Source: a virus
Strand: one strand, 5' to 3'
Length of the DNA: 64,000 nt
IMG/VR virus record: IMGVR_UViG_3300037110_000087
Coordinates: 243,125 to 307,124 of that record
Shown here: positions 16,683 through 25,419 of the stretch, piece after piece
Numbering within the stretch: the first letter of the stretch is position 1
How the letters are laid out: each line of letters begins with the position of its first letter
Notes under the pieces: generated by a model
Told to the model about the DNA's origin: nothing
What the model saw: only the letters and a program-made list of their open reading frames with translations
Database searches by the model: none
Position numbers and translations under genes: made by a program

Positions 16683-17953
16683 TATTCAACTACGACAGCT
16701 TCGGTCTTGAGGGTACCTTTCTTGTTAAGGCCCCGGAGCCGATTGCCAATGTTCATCCGAACCATGCCGGGGTTCATCCCAGCATACTTGATCTTGAGTT
16801 CGTCGACAGGCAAGTTGTCTTTGACGATCGGCAGATCCCAGATAGTATCAGGGTCAGCGTTCTTGAGTATCTCCGCGATGGAGTCTCCGCAGTTCTTCTT
16901 GCTCTCGTGCATGGGTCTCTCCTTGGAGGACGTAGCCTTGATTGGCTCGTGCACAAGGGTTAACAGTCCCTTCTTGACCAAAGTTCTGAGCTTGTTGCCG
17001 ATGTTCATTCTGATCATGCCCTGATTCATGCCCACACCAGTTGCATTACACTGTGGGCATGACTTGGCTGGGTGCTTGGGATCAATCTTGATACCCTTGC
17101 ACTTGGTACAGGTCTGTTCCGTATACTGGACCTTCAATTGAATCACAGGGAGATTGGCCTTAACGATTGGATAATCCCAGATGCTCTGGAAATATTTAGC
17201 CTGATCTTTCAGATAGATAGCGATCTCGTCATCGCAATCATCCTTCTTCTCGATGCGACGGAGGCAGTCTTCTACTCTCATCTCAGGAATTACTTCTTCA
17301 GAATCGAGAGAAGGAATACGAGCCATTGCCATCAGCACAGTACGGATGTTGTTGGAATAGCTGTTCATGGCCTTGCGCCAGTTGAGGTCTTCCTTACTCT
17401 TGGGCTTGAGATCATCAGGCTTAACCGGCACCCGGATCTCAAGGGATCTCAGCAACCCATGCAACTGAGAGCGTGAAAGTCCCTCAGTCACGACGACACT
17501 GGTGGGCTTGGCCGAAACTTCCGACTTCTGATACACAGTCCACTTGGCATATCCCTGGGATTTCCACCATTTACCCGTGGGGTCCATGTATAGACAGCGC
17601 TTGGAAGTCGAATCATACAACATCCTTGACTGGTCTTCCATGACCAGTTCAGTGAACCCTTCGGATTCCCCATCAAGGATTCGGAGGGCCTCCAGCTGAT
17701 TTGTTTCAGGATGGAAGACGATATTGGCATTCGGATGAATATCAATATCAAAATCGACCTTGGTAATATCAGCAGCGAAGTATTTCACAAAGGCGATATG
17801 GTGGTCAGAGGCCATGCTCAATTCCGAAGAGTCCAACATGGGACGAGCCTTCTCCAAGATGGCCTGTCGCCTTTTGTCCTGATTCACCGTCTTGATGATT
17901 CCGCGCAGTTCGTCAAGGGGGAAGCAGACGACAGATGCTTGTAGAATATCCAT
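16682..17953 (-). CDS. Hypothetical protein with duplicated domain and zinc ribbon
   Basis: 423 aa. The C-terminal 200 residues contain two copies of one unit: IWDYPIVKANLPVIQLKVQY...GMIRMNIGNKLRTLVKKG and IWDLPIVKDNLPVDELKIKY...GMVRMNIGNRLRGLNKKG. A zinc ribbon, CTKCKGIKIDP...CPQCNATG, is inserted in the first copy only. The N-terminal half is unrecognised. The repeat resembles a small helical DNA-binding module, a guess from composition. AGGAGAGATTCA precedes the start. Confidence 0.75.
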   Translation of the reverse strand: MDILQASVVCFPLDELRGIIKTVNQDKRRQAILEKARPMLDSSELSMASDHHIAFVKYFAADITKVDFDIDIHPNANIVFHPETNQLEALRILDGESEGFTELVMEDQSRMLYDSTSKRCLYMDPTGKWWKSQGYAKWTVYQKSEVSAKPTSVVVTEGLSRSQLHGLLRSLEIRVPVKPDDLKPKSKEDLNWRKAMNSYSNNIRTVLMAMARIPSLDSEEVIPEMRVEDCLRRIEKKDDCDDEIAIYLKDQAKYFQSIWDYPIVKANLPVIQLKVQYTEQTCTKCKGIKIDPKHPAKSCPQCNATGVGMNQGMIRMNIGNKLRTLVKKGLLTLVHEPIKATSSKERPMHESKKNCGDSIAEILKNADPDTIWDLPIVKDNLPVDELKIKYAGMNPGMVRMNIGNRLRGLNKKGTLKTEAVVVE

Positions 17954-17988
17954 TGAATCTCTCCTGGGAAGGTACTAACAATGATCTA

Positions 17989-18723
17989 TTAGAGCAAACT
18001 TGTGTGGGCGTTCGTATCCCCCTTACATTCGGTATCTTCGACATGTTTGATGGCCCAGGATCGGAATTGATCTTTTGAGAGATTGCGCATCTGCTCTTTG
18101 TCCTGGATTCCAATTTCGAGTTTTTCTTCCATAATCTTGATCACGTGCATAAGAAGATTGTACATCACCGGATCGTCCCAGTCAAACTGTACCTCTCCAA
18201 ATGAATTGCGGACACATTCCACTTTCATACTGTAACTCTCGAAATAACGTCCGTGGTATGATCTTACAGAGATCACTAAACCACACAGGGTAATCTTATT
18301 ATCTTCAAATAGACGAACTTCATGCTTCGCAGATTCCAATCTCAGGAGATCTATCTTCTCTTTGATATTTTCCTTCTCCCATTGTGTGGTAAAGGACCGC
18401 TCCTCCTCGATTAATTCAAGTCCGAGGTCGTATCGTGTCTCCTTGATATGGCATTTGAGATAAGGATTCCTAGTAGGGAGAGTGTCCGGATAGGAGAGTC
18501 CTCGTTCAGCCATAAGCGCTCCTTGAGCCTTCCGGGCCACTCTCTCCGACTTGACTTCGGCTTGGGAAATCTTCTCTGCCTTCTTCCCCTTGAGCCAGGG
18601 AATCAGGCCCCCTTGATGAAGAATAGCCAAATAATATATGGCCCCCTTGATGAAGAATAGCCAAATAATATATCCAATAATACCCACGCCCAACAATATC
18701 ACAAACAGCTGAATGGCTGACAT
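17989..18723 (-). CDS. Membrane protein with frame-shifting tandem duplication
   Basis: 244 aa from MSAIQLFVILLGVG (ATG complement 18721-18723, after GGAGAAATCCA). The N-terminus is a transmembrane segment. Immediately after it, a 34-bp direct duplication (18606-18639 and 18640-18673) is read in two different frames, giving YIIWLFFIKGA and then YYLAILHQGG. The remaining 200 residues are soluble and unrecognised. Loss of one repeat would put the soluble part out of frame. Confidence 0.65.
   Translation of the reverse strand: MSAIQLFVILLGVGIIGYIIWLFFIKGAIYYLAILHQGGLIPWLKGKKAEKISQAEVKSERVARKAQGALMAERGLSYPDTLPTRNPYLKCHIKETRYDLGLELIEEERSFTTQWEKENIKEKIDLLRLESAKHEVRLFEDNKITLCGLVISVRSYHGRYFESYSMKVECVRNSFGEVQFDWDDPVMYNLLMHVIKIMEEKLEIGIQDKEQMRNLSKDQFRSWAIKHVEDTECKGDTNAHTSLL
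18606..18673. repeat. 34-bp tandem direct repeat
   Basis: Two abutting identical copies beginning GGCCCCCTTGATGAAGAATA and ending AATAATATAT. Unit length 34 is not a multiple of three, so copy-number change alters the reading frame of the surrounding gene. Confidence 0.85.
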
Positions 18724-18742
18724 TGGATTTCTCCTTTTTCGG

Positions 18743-19096
18743 TTAGAGTTTCTCAATAGGTATAGTGAGGGGATCTTTGATTTTCCGGACACCAATGAAG
18801 GTTGAGCCTTTTACTTCCTTAGCGACTTTTGGCAGTTCGTTTAGCATGATATTAGTGAAGTCCCAGATCAGATGGTAATACTGATCGACGGTTGCCTTGA
18901 GATCTTTCCCTTCTGGGACTCTGATGTACCAGAGAGAAAAATCCTGATCCGGTTGGGCCTCCCGATGTGGACGCACCTTGTTACTACAAGAAACGAGGTA
19001 CTTGGTGAGGGTCTTTTCAAAGGCCGGGTACTTCTTTGATACTTTTAGATTAATTGAGCGGGATTCCGCATCTGGTTCCAATTCCACGATTCTCAT
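18743..19096 (-). CDS. Hypothetical protein
   Basis: 117 aa, unrecognised; mixed alpha/beta appearance. Its start lies within the 3' part of a small upstream frame (19050-19223). Ends 20 nt before the membrane protein gene. Confidence 0.65.
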   Translation of the reverse strand: MRIVELEPDAESRSINLKVSKKYPAFEKTLTKYLVSCSNKVRPHREAQPDQDFSLWYIRVPEGKDLKATVDQYYHLIWDFTNIMLNELPKVAKEVKGSTFIGVRKIKDPLTIPIEKL

Positions 19097-19223
19097 TAGT
19101 TGCTCTCTTCAAGGTGATCTTCTCATTTATTAGAAGCCCACTGCAGAGATGCTGAACCACTTCAATTTCCGTCATGACAGCCTTGGTGCCGTTAGCGAGG
19201 GAGATTTCAACTTTCTGGTTCAT
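19050..19223 (-). CDS. Small hypothetical protein
   Basis: 57 aa, MNQKVEISLANGTKAVMTEI..., starting at the ATG complementing 19221-19223 with GAGG upstream. It overlaps the next gene by 47 nt in another frame. No family recognised; the first 40 residues look well formed, so translation is plausible. Confidence 0.5.
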   Translation of the reverse strand: MNQKVEISLANGTKAVMTEIEVVQHLCSGLLINEKITLKRATNENRGIGTRCGIPLN

Positions 19224-19304
19224 GGCATCCTCAGCAGGCTGGTTGATGTGTACTCCTAGTTTTTATCTAAGGGAGTATAACATAGGCCAAACTCTGCCAC
19301 AATC

Positions 19305-20213
19305 CTACTTGCCAAGTTCTCTGACAGTCCAGTGGATCGCATGCAAAATATCAATTCTCCAGAGCAGAGCCTCGTATTCATTCTCCACATCCTCAGCCTT
19401 GCCGATGCTTACAGCCAGCTGTTCCATATTCGGCTTGAGGTTGACCTTGTAGTTACGTTCATCCACGGATAAAAGGATGGACAGCTTCTTGATCCTTGCT
19501 CCCGCCTTCAAGAACTCATTACACTCGTTGTTCAATTCCGTTGCGATCTTACGTGCGGCCATCTTCTGTGTTCCCAGTGCCATATCCAGGGCATCCTGTA
19601 CAGAATAGGTAAGTTCATCAGCGACGAATTCAGGCTTGTCCATGGCGGAGAAATCCATGATGATTCCTTCCTTGACGAGATTGAGGACATTATCCTTGGT
19701 CATCAATTCCATGTCCTCGAATTCCATGCCCAGTCGGCCTAGAATCTGTTCCACCCAGGTGAGGACCTTGCCCTCACAGAAAATAATCTGCTTGCGTAGA
19801 TTCAACGCGACCAGGAATAAAGAGGGGACAGGAGTAGTTTTGGGCATGAGAGTTTCTTTCGCCATCTCTTTCCCAATCTTGAAGTTGAATTTTTTCTCGG
19901 AATGAGCAGCCTTGTGAGCTTCAAAATCGCTCTTGACCTGCATCTCGATCAGGGCCTTTAGAATTCGCTTGAGATCCTGACGGACACCAAATACCACCCA
20001 TCCATCAGCTAGAAAGACATCTCCCATCTGGGGAGCACTGGTGACATCCTTCCAATTGACAATGCCGATAGAGGAATCGGTAGTTGAATCTGCCGGAATG
20101 GGAACGAACTGAGACTGCAAAAGGACACCAAAGATCTGATCCTCCGTGATCCCACTGATCTCTCCAAAGATATTAGCACTCTGAACCTTGACTGAACCTC
20201 GTGCCAGTGACAT
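19305..20213 (-). CDS. RdgC-like protein (tentative)
   Basis: 302 aa, close to RdgC length (about 300). Weak resemblance lies in the middle: a long basic helix region (RQDLKRILKALIEMQVKSDF) followed by ETLMPKTTPVPSLFLVALNL and a hydrophobic strand (KQIIFCEG), reminiscent of the RdgC core where the ring-forming DNA-binding protein turns from helices to strands. RdgC binds duplex DNA and limits RecA. Without alignment this is only suggestive. AGGAGAAATTC precedes the ATG. Confidence 0.4.
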   Translation of the reverse strand: MSLARGSVKVQSANIFGEISGITEDQIFGVLLQSQFVPIPADSTTDSSIGIVNWKDVTSAPQMGDVFLADGWVVFGVRQDLKRILKALIEMQVKSDFEAHKAAHSEKKFNFKIGKEMAKETLMPKTTPVPSLFLVALNLRKQIIFCEGKVLTWVEQILGRLGMEFEDMELMTKDNVLNLVKEGIIMDFSAMDKPEFVADELTYSVQDALDMALGTQKMAARKIATELNNECNEFLKAGARIKKLSILLSVDERNYKVNLKPNMEQLAVSIGKAEDVENEYEALLWRIDILHAIHWTVRELGK

Positions 20214-20222
20214 GAATTTCTC

Positions 20223-20330
20223 CTATAAGAAAGCATTCTTGATGATGCTACCTACATAACTCCTGCCCATTCTCCCCAGTGCCCCTATCCAATGACGGTT
20301 TGTTGGGACAAAACCTTCTGCTCCATACAT
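20223..20330 (-). CDS. Small hypothetical protein at the divergent junction
   Basis: 35 aa, MYGAEGFVPTNRHWIGALGR..., start at ATG complement 20328-20330 just after GGAGG (short spacing). A longer frame runs back to 20504 but would lie opposite the NAD kinase gene. Its stop is 10 nt upstream of the 302-aa gene start. Low-to-moderate support. Confidence 0.4.
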   Translation of the reverse strand: MYGAEGFVPTNRHWIGALGRMGRSYVGSIIKNAFL

Positions 20331-20387
20331 TGCCCTCCAGGAAGGTCCTGTTAATCCAAGTGGATCATCCTGGGTGAAGGGAACTAT

Positions 20388-21236
20388 ATGAAAGTTTATT
20401 GGCACTTGAGTGACAAAATTGGTAGCATGACTCCAAAATGGTTGAATACTTTCCGTGAGGAGCTTGATGTCACTGGAGAGCAGCAGGGATTCATTGGTGA
20501 TCACTCTCTCCTGCCTTTGGATTTTGAACCTGAGGTGGTGATTTCATTAGGTGGTGATGGGACCATGCTTAGTGCCATGCGTAGGACCTATCATATGCAC
20601 ATTCCCTATTTTGGAATCAACTTTGGTGGGATGGGATTTCTTAGCCCTCATGATCCTAATCAGCATGCAATGTATGCAAGTGGTCTTAAAGAATATATCG
20701 CTTCACCTAAAGTAATTGGGCAAATGGACCATACAAAGATGATCAAGGAGGTCTTCCAGGGGTCTTACTGTCGTCTTGATACCAAGGATACTTTCCCCCC
20801 TTTCTTCAATGACTGCGTGATTACTAATGAAAATCGTGGTCAGGCTTGCCGTTTCGGATTGAAGATTGATGGGTCTGATTTTGGGACCATCACCGGGGAT
20901 GGCTTGATTATTTCGACTCCAATGGGGTCCACTGCTTATTCATTGAGCGCTGGAGCTTCAATCTGTGATCCTTCACTATCGGCAATTATTATAACCCCTA
21001 TCTGTCCTCATTCCCTTAGTTTCCGTCCTTTATTCGTGAGTAATGATCGAGGAGTGGAGATTTTAATTAAGAGTGATGGATTTATGTATCTTGATGGTCG
21101 GAAGGAAACTCCCGTGTATTCTGGACAGATTCTTAAAATAGGATCCGCCACTATCCCAGTGAGAATTCTTAAGTTTGGTGAACCCCATCTCTATTTCAAT
21201 ACTCTCCATTCCAAACTTGGCTGGGTTGTTGGATAA
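20388..21236 (+). CDS. nadK: NAD kinase
   Basis: 282 aa. The diagnostic GGDGT is at 55-59, followed by YFGINFGGMGFL and later ITGDGLIISTPMGSTAYSLS, the NAD-binding and catalytic segments of NAD kinases. It phosphorylates NAD+ to NADP+. It opens the plus-strand block and overlaps the next gene by one base. With the two NAD salvage genes downstream it completes a route from nicotinamide to NADP. Confidence 0.93.
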   Translation: MKVYWHLSDKIGSMTPKWLNTFREELDVTGEQQGFIGDHSLLPLDFEPEVVISLGGDGTMLSAMRRTYHMHIPYFGINFGGMGFLSPHDPNQHAMYASGLKEYIASPKVIGQMDHTKMIKEVFQGSYCRLDTKDTFPPFFNDCVITNENRGQACRFGLKIDGSDFGTITGDGLIISTPMGSTAYSLSAGASICDPSLSAIIITPICPHSLSFRPLFVSNDRGVEILIKSDGFMYLDGRKETPVYSGQILKIGSATIPVRILKFGEPHLYFNTLHSKLGWVVG

Positions 21237-21421
21237 TGCCTTTATTTGATTATGAATGTGGATGCGGTCACCGGACAGAAGTGTTGGTTCCTTCTCCGGA
21301 TGTTAAAGAGATTGAGTGTCCTCTATGTCAATGTATCGCACGACAGAAGTTTCCAATAAGTACACCGATTTTTGTCGGTGATGGTTGGTTTAAAGATGGA
21401 TATGCCAAGAAGGGGAAGTAA
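21236..21421 (+). CDS. FmdB-type zinc-ribbon protein
   Basis: 61 aa. Begins MPLFDYECGCGHRTEV and has a second pair in CPLCQC, the FmdB/CxxC_CxxC_SSSS family arrangement. These small ribbons are regulators or accessory subunits of unknown partner. It overlaps both neighbours by one base, sitting between NAD kinase and RNA ligase. Confidence 0.85.
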   Translation: MPLFDYECGCGHRTEVLVPSPDVKEIECPLCQCIARQKFPISTPIFVGDGWFKDGYAKKGK

Positions 21422-22599
21422 TGTTGGGAGTACAGAAATACCTGCGTTGTGGAAAGACCATCGAGAACCTCTGTGCTGAATTCAGTATCAAGGCTAGAGT
21501 TGATCCAGCACTTGGTGTAGTCAGCCTAAATTATGACCAAATCAATTCTGTGATGAGCCTTCAGATTGTCCAGGAATGTCGCGCTCTGATTCTTGAGCTT
21601 GATACCTGGGAAGTTCTATCCTGGCCTTTCAAGAAGTTCTTTAACTATGGTGAGGGTCATATTCCAGAGGATTTCGATTGGGGCAGCTTCTCTACTCTGG
21701 AAAAGCTCGATGGCTCCCTAATTTCTCTGTGGTTCAAGAAAGTGAGTGATACACCTGGACCTCTTTATCAGGCTTATTTTTCTACCAGAAGCGTTCCAGA
21801 TGCAAACTGCGGTTACGATGAAAGTGGTGATACCTTTTTGAGTTTGATCAAGAAGACCATCGTCGAAATGGAAGCCAAGTATGGAAATTATAAGGGAGAG
21901 TTCCTCAATCATTTCATGACAGGTTATTCCTATGCATTTGAATTGACTACTCCAGAAAATCAGATCGTCGTTCAGCACAATGAACGCTGCTTGACCCTCA
22001 TTGGAGTGAGGGATCTTGAAACTCTAGAAGAAGTAGACATCTATGAATGGGCTAGGGATACCTACCCATATCCAGTCGTAAAGGGTGTCATGGGACTTAA
22101 TTTAGAGGCAGTGAAGCAAAAGGTGAGTGAAATCAATCCTCTTGATGAAGAAGGATATGTGCTCATCGACGAGAATTTCAATCGAATCAAGATCAAGAGC
22201 GATGCTTATCTCCTGCTGTCTCGTTCACGTGACAACCTGGGTAAATCCGCTCGTGCCCGGTTGGAAATTATCTTAATAGATAAAATGGATGATGTCTGGC
22301 CGATCCAGCCCAAATGGATTCAAGAAAAATTAACCAGCATGAAAGAGGCTATCCGAACTCTAGCTCTTTATATCGATCTTCAGTATGTGCAGGTTTGTGA
22401 TATTGAAGGCCAGAAAGATTTTGCTCTGGAGATCAAGGGTTTACCCTACAAGGATGCTTTGTTCCAGCTGAGGAGCAAGAAGGTGGAATCCGCGATAGAC
22501 TGGGTGAGAAACTATGGACTCAAGAATTCCCGTAAACTTCTTGATTTGTTGAAAATTGTAGTGGAGGATCTTGATGACCAAGAGTCTGAAGAGAGTTAG
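21421..22599 (+). CDS. rnlA: T4 Rnl1-like RNA ligase
   Basis: 392 aa, near T4 Rnl1 (374 aa). Motif I with the adenylated Lys is LEKLDGSL (about 94-101); motif III is YAFELTTPENQIVV (about 170-183); motif IV is EGYVLID (about 243-249) and motif V NRIKIKSDAYL. It seals 5'-phosphate and 3'-hydroxyl RNA ends. In T4 this repairs tRNA cut by host anticodon nucleases, notable here because of the unusual tRNA genes at 56-64 kb. Next to it is a small coupled gene and a phosphatase. Confidence 0.9.
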   Translation: MLGVQKYLRCGKTIENLCAEFSIKARVDPALGVVSLNYDQINSVMSLQIVQECRALILELDTWEVLSWPFKKFFNYGEGHIPEDFDWGSFSTLEKLDGSLISLWFKKVSDTPGPLYQAYFSTRSVPDANCGYDESGDTFLSLIKKTIVEMEAKYGNYKGEFLNHFMTGYSYAFELTTPENQIVVQHNERCLTLIGVRDLETLEEVDIYEWARDTYPYPVVKGVMGLNLEAVKQKVSEINPLDEEGYVLIDENFNRIKIKSDAYLLLSRSRDNLGKSARARLEIILIDKMDDVWPIQPKWIQEKLTSMKEAIRTLALYIDLQYVQVCDIEGQKDFALEIKGLPYKDALFQLRSKKVESAIDWVRNYGLKNSRKLLDLLKIVVEDLDDQESEES

Positions 22600-22681
22600 C
22601 GCACCCGTACCCGTAGAAATGGAAACTGACCGGGTGATCACAGAGATTATTTGCAGGATGGTAATTAAGGGAAAGAAATGA
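22574..22681 (+). CDS. Small linker protein
   Basis: 35 aa (MTKSLKRVSAPVPVEMETDR...). GGAGG stands 7 nt before the ATG, which lies inside the end of the RNA ligase gene; its TGA overlaps the next ATG. The tight coupling on both sides argues that it is translated. Function unknown. Confidence 0.6.
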   Translation: MTKSLKRVSAPVPVEMETDRVITEIICRMVIKGKK

Positions 22682-23193
22682 GGACTAGCGATAGTCATCC
22701 TATTGAGGTTAGTTGGCTCCCCTACCTTAATATAGGTTTGACTTTTTGTCCGGGTAAGAAACAAACAAATTCTATGACCGGTGGTTGGGATCGTGATATT
22801 GATAAGGACCTTGACCGATTGAAGGGTTATTATGGAGTAGACCGTATCATTTGTCTGATGGAATCTGAGGAGTTGGAAGAATATGGGATCCCAAACTATT
22901 TTGCAAAAATTGAAGAACACGGTATGCATTGGATTCACCTCCCTTTTCCTAATGACACCTGCCCTCCAGATGCAAGTGCGTTTGTTAGTATTGGCAGGTA
23001 TTTAAATCTTGAAAAGATAACGACTGTCATTCATTGTAAAGGTGGTATTGGTCGGACAGCAATGTTAGCGGCAGTCTGTTTATCGTTCAATAAACACATC
23101 TGTATTGAAAAAGCTCTAGAGGAAATTTCTGAAATAAGACAGGTCATTCTAACGCCAGAACAGCGTAAATGGATGTTGAATAATTTTATGTAA
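22678..23193 (+). CDS. Dual-specificity/tyrosine-type phosphatase
   Basis: 171 aa. The P-loop HCKGGIGRT at about 119-127 is the cysteine phosphatase signature HCxxGxGR[ST]; the upstream LMESEELEEYGI and the Asp in FPNDTCPPD (general acid candidate) fit the dual-specificity fold. Family members remove phosphate from proteins, and some from RNA 5' ends (RNA triphosphatase type). The RNA ligase beside it makes an RNA-end substrate conceivable. Confidence 0.85.
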   Translation: MRTSDSHPIEVSWLPYLNIGLTFCPGKKQTNSMTGGWDRDIDKDLDRLKGYYGVDRIICLMESEELEEYGIPNYFAKIEEHGMHWIHLPFPNDTCPPDASAFVSIGRYLNLEKITTVIHCKGGIGRTAMLAAVCLSFNKHICIEKALEEISEIRQVILTPEQRKWMLNNFM

Positions 23194-23198
23194 ACAGG

Positions 23199-23213
23199 GA
23201 TCCAGGGAGGATC
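23199..23213 (+). promoter_or_regulatory. Leader hairpin GATCC-AGGGA-GGATC (copy 1)
   Basis: A 5-bp inverted repeat with loop AGGGA, 26 nt before the NMN adenylyltransferase start. The identical 15-mer precedes the nicotinamide phosphoribosyltransferase gene (25732-25746), the other NAD gene. Confidence 0.55.
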
Positions 23214-23239
23214 TTTGCGGAATCGACCATGGAGGTCAA

Positions 23240-24343
23240 ATGTACAAAGCTATCGTTTATATTGGAAGATTTCAACCACTCCACAATGAACATTTGCAAA
23301 CTATGAAAGAAGGTCTGCAACTGGCGGAGAATCTGGTAATTGTGTTAGGTTCTTCCTATTGTCCCAGGAACGATTATAATCCATGGAACGAAGATGAACG
23401 TGAAACAATGATCATGGGCAGTCTCTCAAAGGAAGATCGATCAAGAATCTTTTTCATTAAGGCCAGGGATACCAAATACAATGACTCTCTGTGGGTTAAC
23501 ACAATTCACAGTGAATTGACTAAGATCCTGGCCGAACAAGAAATAAAAGATTCGAAATTCCCAACTATTCGATATCCAGCCTATGAGGGCCTTCCCGCTC
23601 AAGGAGTTGCTATCATTGGTTACGCGAAAGATAGCAGTTCTTATTATCTCCATATGTTCCCACAGTGGGACTTCATTGAACGTGTTGATCAAAAAACCAA
23701 ATGCTTCAGCGCTTCGGAGTGTCGGAAGAAATATTTTGTGGACTTAAGGGATAAAGAAGTCGCTGGGTCTGCGATCTCGGAGTTGCTGAATGTTCCCCAA
23801 CATGTAGGAGACTTCCTGGGATTTTGGAAGAACACAGACGCGTATAATTACGTGGTCAAGGAGCTTGAATTCCAGCAGAAATATACGGAACAATGGGAGA
23901 AGGCACCTTATAAGCCGATTTTCGTCACCACGGATGCGGTTGTGATTAAGAGCTTTCATGTCTTGATGGTAAGGCGCAAGAACAACCCAGGGAAGGGACT
24001 CTTAGCTCTTCCCGGTGGATTCCTTGATGCCACTGAAACCATTGTTGATTCAACCATCAGAGAAGTCAGGGAAGAGACCACTATTCAAATCAGTGCGGAG
24101 CAACTGAAAACCTACGTGAAGCAAACTAAGGAATTTGCTCATCCCTTCCGATCTAGACGGGGAAGGACCATCACGTTTGCTTCTTTGATTGCATTAGGCA
24201 ATGGTGTGTTACCCAGTGTGAGGGGTCGTGATGATGCAGCTGAGGCTCTGTGGATTCCTCTGAGTGAGATCCATGATCTCCGTTCTCAGATGTTTGAAGA
24301 TCATTATGACATCATCTGTAATCTTGTAGGAATCATGGAGTAA
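23240..24343 (+). CDS. nadM: Bifunctional NMN adenylyltransferase / Nudix hydrolase
   Basis: 367 aa. The first 190 residues are an NMNAT: GRFQPLHNEH (9-18) holds the HxxH-type nucleotidyltransferase motif and SASECRKK replaces the usual ISST-type motif. From about 225 a Nudix domain follows with the box GGFLDATETIVDSTIREVRE then ETT (about 259-282). It joins NMN and ATP to NAD+, and the Nudix half removes damaged or toxic nucleotides. This two-domain form is known from cyanobacteria and large phages. GGAGGTCAA precedes the ATG. Confidence 0.93.
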   Translation: MYKAIVYIGRFQPLHNEHLQTMKEGLQLAENLVIVLGSSYCPRNDYNPWNEDERETMIMGSLSKEDRSRIFFIKARDTKYNDSLWVNTIHSELTKILAEQEIKDSKFPTIRYPAYEGLPAQGVAIIGYAKDSSSYYLHMFPQWDFIERVDQKTKCFSASECRKKYFVDLRDKEVAGSAISELLNVPQHVGDFLGFWKNTDAYNYVVKELEFQQKYTEQWEKAPYKPIFVTTDAVVIKSFHVLMVRRKNNPGKGLLALPGGFLDATETIVDSTIREVREETTIQISAEQLKTYVKQTKEFAHPFRSRRGRTITFASLIALGNGVLPSVRGRDDAAEALWIPLSEIHDLRSQMFEDHYDIICNLVGIME

Positions 24344-24345
24344 CT

Positions 24346-24483
24346 ATGGACAACAAACTGAGCTTTGAGGAATGGTGGGAACAGCTTCAGAAAGAGGTCT
24401 ATGCCGACATAGACCCAAAAGAATTGGCTCGTGACGCCTTTGAAGCTGGCTCAAGTTATTGTTACTACAATATCAACAGGTGA
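24346..24483 (+). CDS. Small acidic hypothetical protein
   Basis: 45 aa, MDNKLSFEEWWEQLQKEVYA... ending SYCYYNINR. It starts 2 nt after the stop of nadM and ends 3 nt before the next ATG. Amphipathic helix then aromatic tail; unrecognised. Confidence 0.6.
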   Translation: MDNKLSFEEWWEQLQKEVYADIDPKELARDAFEAGSSYCYYNINR

Positions 24484-24486
24484 AAT

Positions 24487-24885
24487 ATGAAAGAAATTTC
24501 AAGATCTGCAACAGGTCGTTTTCCCTCTGATATTCCTAATCAGAGCAATGTACCCAAGACAGACGAAGGACAGACCTTTCTCAGTTCGTTCAAAGCTGGC
24601 TATCCAGAGGTAAGACTTTCTTTCGAAAACTTGGAAGAGCGTGTCATCCGGACCCTTAGTATTCCTGTCGAGCAGATTGATCGTAATAACAATTGGTTCT
24701 CTCAGGAAGCCTTTGAGAAGGCTATGATCCCACTTGAGGACAGTAATTATATCTTCCCAGTTACTGACAAAGACGGAGTTGTTACATTTCATGAATTCCA
24801 GGGTGTAACATTCACCCATTGCCGTACCACTTTTACTGACTCTCATAGAGTCTCGCCAGAAACCATTCAAGAGGAGAAATCTTGA
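24487..24885 (+). CDS. Hypothetical protein
   Basis: 132 aa, unrecognised, mainly beta after residue 40. The stop overlaps the next start (ATGA-like junction at 24882). Confidence 0.65.
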   Translation: MKEISRSATGRFPSDIPNQSNVPKTDEGQTFLSSFKAGYPEVRLSFENLEERVIRTLSIPVEQIDRNNNWFSQEAFEKAMIPLEDSNYIFPVTDKDGVVTFHEFQGVTFTHCRTTFTDSHRVSPETIQEEKS

Positions 24886-25199
24886 AACCAACTACTAAGG
24901 CCACCAACCCAGCCACCACATCCGTTAAGGAGAAAGCGGCTACTGCTACTCTGCTCGATGTAGCTCCGTTCAAGGGGGTTATTGACACTTTTGCGAAAGC
25001 CGGGAATTCCTCCTTCGCGATCCTGATCCCCGCCACGTGGTTCATGGAATTGGATGGGGTCAAGGGGGTGAAACTCAATCGCGAAGCTGCCTACCTGGGC
25101 ACCTTGTTTAACAAGGATGTCTATGACACCGATCTGAATCAGATCGAGATCCGGTATACTCGTCCGGATGGCACCAGAGGCATCGAGGTCTATAAGTGA
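24882..25199 (+). CDS. Hypothetical protein
   Basis: 105 aa. Thr/Ala-rich N-terminus followed by a compact alpha/beta region (FKGVIDTFAKAGNSSFAILI). Unrecognised. Higher-GC codons than its neighbours. AGGAGAAATCTT precedes its start. Confidence 0.65.
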   Translation: MKPTTKATNPATTSVKEKAATATLLDVAPFKGVIDTFAKAGNSSFAILIPATWFMELDGVKGVKLNREAAYLGTLFNKDVYDTDLNQIEIRYTRPDGTRGIEVYK

Positions 25200-25200
25200 C

Positions 25201-25419
25201 ATGGGCTTCCTTATTGGCTTCTTCGTCTATGTGATCATGATGAGTGCGGTTATGTTCCCGATTAGAGACATGATTACGGACCCTGTTTCCAAAGACATGG
25301 GTCCGATCAGGTTCCGAATGTATCCACTTTGGGTCTATGTCATCTTCGCACCTGTAGTGCTATTAGCCATAATTTTTAATCTTTTGTGGATGTTGCTCGT
25401 TGTGGAGTTGTGGAAGTGA
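25201..25419 (+). CDS. Two-helix membrane protein
   Basis: 72 aa from MGFLIGFFVYVIMMSAVMF. Hydrophobic segments at about 3-17 and 43-66 (VYVIFAPVVLLAIIFNLLWM). Coupled to the next gene by a GTGA overlap. Function unknown. Confidence 0.65.
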   Translation: MGFLIGFFVYVIMMSAVMFPIRDMITDPVSKDMGPIRFRMYPLWVYVIFAPVVLLAIIFNLLWMLLVVELWK

